A stretch of 10,140 nucleotides of DNA, from assembly GCA_964525965.1 (NCBI GenBank), contig CAZGKA010000005.1, positions 1-10,140 of the forward strand, given 5' to 3'. Of the stretch, positions 5,881 to 10,140 are shown one piece after another (position 1 is the stretch's first letter; every line of letters starts with the position of its first letter). Position numbers and translations under genes: made by a program. This DNA is from Methanodesulfokora sp964525965. Lineage in GTDB: Archaea; Korarchaeota; Korarchaeia; Korarchaeales; Korarchaeaceae. The notes beneath the pieces were generated by a model. It ran no database searches, was not told the origin of the DNA, and was given only the letters and a program-made list of their open reading frames with translations.

Positions 5881-6000
5881 TTTCGTGCTGGAGAGCTCCC
5901 CTGAGTTAAGCGTCCGCCGTTGGTAGATCGCTCTGAGGTCTGCGAGCCTTCAGGGCTTTGGATCTGTGAGAAATCCCCAAGTCCATTCTGAATTCCAGTT

Positions 6001-6750
6001 TTAATCCACAAATATCCAGCTTCTGGTCCTGACGGAACGAAAGCCCAGGGCTCTGTAGACCTTTATGGCGGGGCTGTTTGTGGAGTTAACGTGCAACATC
6101 GCCATGGCCCCGGAGCAGAGAGCATCCCTCGTGACGGCGGAGGTTGTGATCTTGGCGTATCCTCTGCCCCTGGCCTCGGGCACGGTGAACACGTCTCCAA
6201 CTATCCAGATCTCGGGCATCCTGAGATAGGCGCAGGCGATCGACAGGAGCTCCCCTCCCTCGAGGAGGCCGTAGTACCTCCACCTCCTCAGGAGATCTCT
6301 GGCTTCCTCCTCATCGACCTCCCTGCCCTGCACTTCCTTGACCTTCAGGAAGGCCCTCACATGCTCCTCGTCGTCATCCCTCAACCTGACAGCCTTATCG
6401 GGATTTACGGGATTGAAGCTCCGTTCATCAACGATCATATCGATGAACCTCTCCACCCTTCCTCTTATCTTCACCAGAGCTGGCTCCTCCCTTCCCCAGA
6501 TCTGAACCACGGCTTTGCCCTCCGGGATCATGTCCAGAAAGGGCTCGTAGTCGCCCCAGAGATGGATTCCCAGCACCCTGGACCTCCATACGAGCATGTA
6601 CCCCTTTATGCTCCTTCCATCAGTGTTGAACAGGACCGAGGTCCTGTCGATCTCCCTTATCAGGTCGTTCATCAGGTAGGCGTGGGTCGAGGGATCGCTC
6701 AGGTAGAGCCTGGTTACCAACTTCCAGAGACCGTCCAGCTCGACTATCAT
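6001..6750 (-). CDS. GNAT-family N-acetyltransferase with an extra N-terminal domain
   Basis: This is a 249-residue protein. The C-terminal half (about 121-249) is a GNAT domain: motif A DVFTVPEARGRGYAKI (186-201) has the acetyl-CoA pyrophosphate-binding RGRGYA loop, and motif B VNSTNSPAIKVYRALGF (221-237) has the usual Asn and Tyr. The first 115 residues are not a classic GNAT core; they resemble the alternating strands and helices of a second, degenerate GNAT-like half, but this is weak. The product should transfer an acetyl group from acetyl-CoA to an amine; the acceptor (protein N-terminus, lysine or small molecule) cannot be read from sequence. The gene stands alone on the minus strand with its own TATA box 24-31 bases before the ATG, so the message is leaderless. 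Confidence 0.9.
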   Translation of the reverse strand: MIVELDGLWKLVTRLYLSDPSTHAYLMNDLIREIDRTSVLFNTDGRSIKGYMLVWRSRVLGIHLWGDYEPFLDMIPEGKAVVQIWGREEPALVKIRGRVERFIDMIVDERSFNPVNPDKAVRLRDDDEEHVRAFLKVKEVQGREVDEEEARDLLRRWRYYGLLEGGELLSIACAYLRMPEIWIVGDVFTVPEARGRGYAKITTSAVTRDALCSGAMAMLHVNSTNSPAIKVYRALGFRSVRTRSWIFVD

Positions 6751-6773
6751 CTCACGGAGACCTGTGGTTGACG

Positions 6774-6781
6774 TTTATAAA
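6774..6781 (-). promoter_or_regulatory. TATA box of the GNAT gene
   Basis: TTTATAAA is centred 27-28 bases upstream of the ATG at 6750, predicting a start within two bases of the codon. The element is symmetrical, so it could also fire in the plus direction into the 6805-7020 spacer. Confidence 0.65.
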
Positions 6782-7024
6782 TGATTCAGATGGGGCTCGC
6801 AGGGTTTCACCTGACTCCTGAGAGCAGTTCTCTACAAAAGCCTCTCCGCGAAAAGCTCTCAAAACGTCTCCCGGTTGGATGCAGAATTTCCACATTCTTA
6901 GGTCGCTCACTGGGTTTTTCAGGACCAACATCGCCTCCCAGCCTCGATGAACATCTCAGGGTTCGGCTCTTCAGTTGAATCCCGCCGCCCCGATGATGTA
7001 ATTATGCTTCGTGTTTTAGAGACG

Positions 7025-7032
7025 TTTTTAAG
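7025..7032 (+). promoter_or_regulatory. TATA box of the trmO-regulator operon
   Basis: TTTTTAAG is centred about 26 bases upstream of GTG 7054. The transcript would begin at or next to the GTG, which supports this otherwise unsupported start codon (no Shine-Dalgarno motif is present). Confidence 0.6.
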
Positions 7033-7053
7033 CTGTTACGCTGGGAACTCCTT

Positions 7054-7545
7054 GTGAGGATCGTAAACTACCCCCTTAGAATCATAGGGATCGTCCACAC
7101 GCACCTGTCGGATGAGGAGATGAAGATCGCTGAGAACGCCAGAGGGGTCGTGGAGATCTTCGAGGAGTTCGAGGAGGGTCTGAGGGGCATAGACGGTTTT
7201 TCCCATGTGTTCCTCATATCGCTCCTTGACAGGGTGAACGATGAACGGAGGGACACCCTCGTCGTCAGGATGAGGAGGCTCCAGAGGTTCGGGATAAGTC
7301 CTGAGGAGATCCCGGAGGTGGGGGTGTTCTCCTGCGACTCCCCTCACAGGCCCAACCCGATAGGGCTCAGCATAGTGAGGCTCCTGGAGAGGAGAGGGAG
7401 GTTCCTCGAGGTGGAGGGCCTGGACCTCTTCGACGGCACGCCCATTCTGGACATCAAGCCCTACACTCCGGCCAGGAGGATCGACGACCTCAGGGTTCCG
7501 GAGTGGCACGAGAGGCTGTGGAGAAAGTTGGGGAGAGAGCCGTGA
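7054..7545 (+). CDS. trmO: TrmO-family tRNA (N6-threonylcarbamoyladenosine37-N6) methyltransferase
   Basis: This 163-residue protein matches the small archaeal TrmO (YaeB/TsaA) family. The signature SPHRPNPIGLS (96-106) and the second motif DGTPILDIKPY (127-137) are both intact; in the family they form the S-adenosylmethionine site of a beta-barrel methyltransferase. TrmO adds a methyl group to t6A at position 37 of certain threonine tRNAs and so tunes decoding. The usual N-terminal GxVHT strand (IGIVHTHLSDEEM) and the GFSHVFLISLLDR segment are present. The GTG start is supported by a TATA box 26 bases upstream (leaderless). It is the first gene of a two-gene operon; the next gene starts 16 bases downstream. 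A link between tRNA modification and that regulator is not obvious. Confidence 0.93.
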   Translation: MRIVNYPLRIIGIVHTHLSDEEMKIAENARGVVEIFEEFEEGLRGIDGFSHVFLISLLDRVNDERRDTLVVRMRRLQRFGISPEEIPEVGVFSCDSPHRPNPIGLSIVRLLERRGRFLEVEGLDLFDGTPILDIKPYTPARRIDDLRVPEWHERLWRKLGREP

Positions 7546-7548
7546 GGC

Positions 7549-7556
7549 GAGGAGGT
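7549..7556 (+). promoter_or_regulatory. Ribosome binding site of the HTH-PRTase regulator
   Basis: GAGGAGGT ends 5 bases before the ATG at 7562 and is among the strongest Shine-Dalgarno motifs in the window, in the 16-base gap after trmO. It fixes the start. Confidence 0.75.
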
Positions 7557-7561
7557 CTTGA

Positions 7562-8269
7562 ATGACTGAGAGCAGGATCGAGGCCATTAAGAGGAGGATA
7601 AGGGCAGTGGAGATGTTGAGGATCCTGGCCGAGGAGATGGGTTCCGGCAAGTTAGCCGATCTCCTTGGACTCCCAACTCCCGTGGTCAGCAGGTACGTCA
7701 ACGGGCATGTCCTCCCGAAGGAGGAGAGGGTCGATCAGATAACGAAGCTCTTCGAGGACATGATCAGAGAGGCAATAGCCTCGAACATAAGCAGGAGAGG
7801 TGGTGTTCTGGACGTCACCCCCCTGCTCTCGAACGTGAGGCTCCTCAGGGCCATCGCCATGTGTGTGGCTCAGGAGCTGTCCGGCGAAGTTGAGAAGGTT
7901 CTGACCAAAGAGGTGGATGGAATACCCCTGGCCGTGCTCGTCAGCGACGAGCTGGGTGCCTCCCTAGTGGTGGCCAAGAGGAGGAAAGAACCGGGGGTCG
8001 AGAAGTTCTACGAGGTTCGGCAGATGTATGAGTCTGGAATCTACAGCTACATCTACGTGCCCAAGCACCTCCTCGGCAAGGGGGACAGGGTCCTGATAGT
8101 CGACGACATAGTGAGGTCGGGCTCCACGGTCAAGGCCCTTGTAGAGGTGGTGAAAAAGGCTAGAGGGAGGGTTATTGGCGTCTACTCCGTGGCCTCTGTG
8201 GGAGAAGCCATGGAACGCCTGGCAGAGGAGTTCAGCTTTCCCGTGCGCTCATTCGTGAGGATGATATGA
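7562..8269 (+). CDS. HTH-phosphoribosyltransferase transcription regulator (GfcR-like)
   Basis: This is a 235-residue, two-domain protein. Residues about 12-65 are a helix-turn-helix of the Cro/C1 kind (GSGKLADLLGLPTPVVSRYV). Residues about 85-235 are a type I phosphoribosyltransferase fold with the PRPP loop VLIVDDIVRSGSTVKAL (177-193; Asp181 and Asp182). This arrangement is that of archaeal regulators related to GfcR of haloarchaea and, by analogy, bacterial PurR: the PRTase domain senses PRPP or a nucleotide and moves the DNA-binding domain. Arg185 replaces the small residue common in catalytic PRPP loops, which fits a sensor more than an enzyme, though catalysis is not excluded. It shares an operon with trmO and ends 1 base from a convergent nucleoside ABC permease gene, so that importer is a reasonable regulatory target; this is inference only. 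Confidence 0.88.
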   Translation: MTESRIEAIKRRIRAVEMLRILAEEMGSGKLADLLGLPTPVVSRYVNGHVLPKEERVDQITKLFEDMIREAIASNISRRGGVLDVTPLLSNVRLLRAIAMCVAQELSGEVEKVLTKEVDGIPLAVLVSDELGASLVVAKRRKEPGVEKFYEVRQMYESGIYSYIYVPKHLLGKGDRVLIVDDIVRSGSTVKALVEVVKKARGRVIGVYSVASVGEAMERLAEEFSFPVRSFVRMI

Positions 8270-8270
8270 G

Positions 8271-9140
8271 CTACTCCCTGAAGTAGGGTTCTCCCAGAGC
8301 TGCTGGAGCCCCTATTCTTCTCCTCACCGATCTAGAGGAGGCCACGACCAGAACAACTATCGTCAGGGCGTAGGGAAGAGCGTTCAGGAGCCACTGACTT
8401 ATCCCGAAGTTCTGCAGTAAGTATCCCGCTGACTCAACGACCCCAAATAGGATGGCTCCTCCCACGGCCTTCGCGGGGTCCCACGCCACGAATATGACCA
8501 AAGCTATGGCTATCCACCCCATCCCGGCCGTTATCCCGTCCACCCACATGCCGTTGTATATGGTGGAGATGTATCCCCCAGCGGCCCCAGCGAGGGCACC
8601 TCCGAGAGTTGTGCAGAGGTATCTCACCGCGTGCACGCTCACCCCAGCGGAATCCGCGGCTGCTGGATTTTCACCCACCGATCTTATTATGATCCCTGCC
8701 CTCGTCCTGAACAGGACGAACCACAGGATCACAGCCAGGACCACGCTCGCGTAGAATATGATGTCCTGCCCGAAGAGCGTTGGAACGTTCCTGGAGCTCA
8801 TGGGGAGAGGGGTTCCCACGTAGCTCCTTCCTATCAGGCTGCTCAGTCCACAGCCCACCATGACGAGGGCCAGTCCCGAGACCACCTGGTTTCCCCTCAG
8901 AGTCACGCTGATGAACGCATGTACCAGGGAGAGAGCTGCTCCCACGGTCGCTGCCGCCAAAAGCCCCAGTATGGGGCTTCCAGTTTCCAGCGCGACAGCG
9001 AAGCTCGCGAGCGCTCCAGCGCTCATCATCCCCTCCACACCGAGATTTATCACTCCGGACCTCTCCGCGTAGATCTCCCCGACCGATGCCAAGAGGAGGG
9101 GAACTGCCAGCTGGAGACCCATGCCCACGAACTCCAGCAT
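8271..9140 (-). CDS. ABC importer permease, nucleoside type (NupQ/YufQ-like)
   Basis: This 289-residue integral membrane protein has about eight to nine hydrophobic spans and belongs to the BPD_transp_2 permease family. The family motif GEIYAERSGVINLGVEGMM (21-39) is characteristic of the second permease of nucleoside (guanosine/BMP-type) importers, and VGENPAAADSAGV (155-167) is the cytoplasmic loop that contacts the ATPase. It forms the membrane channel together with the permease encoded just upstream; the ATPase and the lipoprotein that captures the nucleoside are expected beyond the right edge. It starts 4 bases after the upstream stop with GAGGTGAT as ribosome binding site. Its TAG stop is 1 base from the stop of the convergent regulator gene. 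Ligand identity (purine nucleoside or related) is inferred from family. Confidence 0.92.
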   Translation of the reverse strand: MLEFVGMGLQLAVPLLLASVGEIYAERSGVINLGVEGMMSAGALASFAVALETGSPILGLLAAATVGAALSLVHAFISVTLRGNQVVSGLALVMVGCGLSSLIGRSYVGTPLPMSSRNVPTLFGQDIIFYASVVLAVILWFVLFRTRAGIIIRSVGENPAAADSAGVSVHAVRYLCTTLGGALAGAAGGYISTIYNGMWVDGITAGMGWIAIALVIFVAWDPAKAVGGAILFGVVESAGYLLQNFGISQWLLNALPYALTIVVLVVASSRSVRRRIGAPAALGEPYFRE

Positions 9141-9143
9141 GCC

Positions 9144-9151
9144 ATCACCTC
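9144..9151 (-). promoter_or_regulatory. Ribosome binding site of the downstream permease
   Basis: GAGGTGAT on the minus strand, overlapping the stop of the upstream permease gene, lies 3 bases from the ATG at 9140. It points to coupled translation of the two permeases. Confidence 0.65.
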
Positions 9152-10140
9152 AGCCTCACTCTGTATCTGGTCAGGAACTCACCGGCGACGACGAACATCA
9201 GTATCAGGCCGTTGAACACATTTATCGCTCCGAAGGGAAGGCTGTATCCTATCATCATCTCCTCACCGCCCACGAGCAGTCCTCCGAAGAACACGTTGGC
9301 TGCTATGAGTCCCAACGGATTTGTTCCCCCGAGCCAGGCAGTTATTATCCCCGTAAATCCGTAGCCACATGGAAACTCGGGTATGAGCCTGTGCTGTATG
9401 GCCAGCAGATCTCCAGCTCCAGCAAGTCCGGCCAGGCCTCCCGATATGAGCATCACCAGGGTGGCCGTCCTCAGGTAGCTCATTCCGGATACCTCTGCCG
9501 CCCTGGAGTTTCCGCCGAAGGCCTTTATCTCGAAGCCGAGCTTTGTTCTCTCCATCACCAGGTAGACCAGCACCGCTGAACCCAGGGCCAGGGACAGCAT
9601 CACCGGGCTGACCCTAGTTCCCGGTATGGTCCCGAGCTTAGCTGGAATTATGCTCGTGTGAGCGAACCCGCCGTAGGAGACCTCCCCTACCCTCTCCCTA
9701 GCCTCCCACGGGCCGTGAACCAGGTACTGAAACACCCAGTACACCACGTAGTATATCATGAGGGTGGAGAGAACCTCGTTCACACCAAACCTCGACTTCA
9801 TGAGGACCGGTGGGATCGCCAGAGCTGCTCCAGCCACGAAGGCGAACAGAAGGGCTATGACCGGCTGTCTCGTCGATTCAACCGCTAGGAAGGCGGCCAT
9901 AGCTCCTATTATGTACTGGCCCTCGGCTCCTATGTTCCAGAACTTCATCCTGAAGCAGAGGGCCAGACCCGAGCTTATCAGGAGGAGGGGTATCATCCTG
10001 ACGAGCAGTTCGGAGAAACCTACTCCTGTGGTGAAGGCCGAGGCGAGGGCCGAGAACACCCCCAGAGGATTAACTCCCTGAAGCGCGTAGATCGTGCTGG
10101 CCACAAGAACAGCTAGAAAGGAGAAGACCAGTCTTATCAG
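9145..10140 (-). CDS. ABC importer permease, nucleoside type (NupP/YufP-like), N-terminus cut by window edge
   Basis: 331 residues are visible and the frame is open to the right edge, so the N-terminus lies outside. An internal GTG at 10102-10104 is not the likely start, because the codons upstream of it encode LIRLVFSFLAVLV, the expected first membrane helix of this family. About eight to ten hydrophobic spans follow. The motifs FWNIGAEGQYIIGA and IKAFGGNSRAAEVSGM (ATPase-contacting loop) identify the first permease of a BPD_transp_2 nucleoside importer, partner of the next gene. The GANVFFGGLLVG-type C-terminal region is intact (visible as AANVFFGGLLVGGEEMM). It would form a heterodimeric channel with the downstream permease. 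Promoter and upstream operon members are not in view. Confidence 0.92.
   Translation of the reverse strand: MIRLVFSFLAVLVASTIYALQGVNPLGVFSALASAFTTGVGFSELLVRMIPLLLISSGLALCFRMKFWNIGAEGQYIIGAMAAFLAVESTRQPVIALLFAFVAGAALAIPPVLMKSRFGVNEVLSTLMIYYVVYWVFQYLVHGPWEARERVGEVSYGGFAHTSIIPAKLGTIPGTRVSPVMLSLALGSAVLVYLVMERTKLGFEIKAFGGNSRAAEVSGMSYLRTATLVMLISGGLAGLAGAGDLLAIQHRLIPEFPCGYGFTGIITAWLGGTNPLGLIAANVFFGGLLVGGEEMMIGYSLPFGAINVFNGLILMFVVAGEFLTRYRVRLR

Noticed and set aside
5881..6000. A small gene or RNA downstream of the GNAT gene
   Set aside because: Only frames without start signals and a short AGCC-N5-GGCT hairpin (5945-5957) are present; nothing supports a product.
6091..6771. A 226-residue open frame on the plus strand across the GNAT gene
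   Set aside because: It lies antisense to a gene with clear GNAT motifs and its own promoter. The product is low in recognisable structure and rich in Pro/His/Gly, typical of a shadow frame in GC-rich coding DNA.
6781..6978. A 65-residue plus-strand frame starting right after TTTATAAA
   Set aside because: The TATA box would place the transcript start after the ATG, there is no ribosome binding site and the product shows no family features.
6958..6991. A tRNA-like 3' end (GGGTTC ... GAATCCC followed by a GC-rich block)
   Set aside because: No matching acceptor 5' strand, D arm or anticodon arm exists upstream on either strand, and the would-be T stem does not pair fully.
7036..7701. A 221-residue open frame on the minus strand across trmO
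   Set aside because: It is antisense to an intact TrmO signature and runs into the regulator gene; the composition is typical of a shadow.
9145..10104. GTG at 10102-10104 as the start of the upstream permease
   Set aside because: The frame stays open to the window edge and the upstream codons encode a typical first membrane helix, so this GTG is an internal valine.

Overview
The window reads as chromosome of a thermophilic archaeon. The nearest guess is Thermoproteota or Korarchaeota-like, but the lineage is inferred from style, not from a marker gene. The signs are archaeal TATA boxes about 26 bases upstream of start codons (leaderless transcripts), Shine-Dalgarno motifs before operon-internal genes, frequent AGG/AGA arginine codons, GTG and TTG starts, and archaeal gene families (long-form NfeD protease with stomatin, a Prx6-type peroxiredoxin with a CxDWWFC tail, an HTH-phosphoribosyltransferase regulator, VapBC). 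Genes are tightly packed and both window edges cut a gene.

Layout. (1) 1-3260, minus strand: a three-gene operon read nfeD, then stomatin, then a transglutaminase-fold protein that runs off the left edge. (2) 3261-3492: divergent promoter region holding a GC-rich island and small inverted repeats. (3) 3493-4566, plus: a 357-residue protein that fuses a complete peroxiredoxin to a complete bacterioferritin/rubrerythrin-like diiron four-helix domain. This is the most striking item here. (4) 4575-5069, minus: an unrecognised small protein with a long, highly charged tail, convergent with the fusion gene. (5) 5180-5832, minus: a vapB-vapC toxin-antitoxin pair. (6) 6001-6750, minus: a GNAT-family acetyltransferase. 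(7) 7054-8269, plus: trmO (tRNA t6A37 methyltransferase family) followed by an HTH-PRTase regulator (GfcR-like). (8) 8271-10140, minus: two permease subunits of a nucleoside-type ABC importer; the upstream one runs off the right edge.

How they fit together. NfeD has the Ser/Lys dyad of the Pyrococcus protease that cuts the hydrophobic C-terminus of stomatin, and the stomatin gene beside it carries a similar hydrophobic segment, so these two very probably act as a membrane quality-control pair; the transglutaminase-fold partner is a translationally linked third member of unknown role. The peroxiredoxin-diiron fusion would remove peroxide and may also handle ferrous iron. The PRTase-type regulator sits end to end with the nucleoside importer, which suggests, without proving, purine- or PRPP-linked control of nucleoside uptake. 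No rRNA, confident tRNA, CRISPR array, insertion sequence or origin was seen. No gene-free stretch exceeds about 300 bases; the longest (6751-7053, 5833-6000 and 3261-3492) are divergent promoter or spacer regions.
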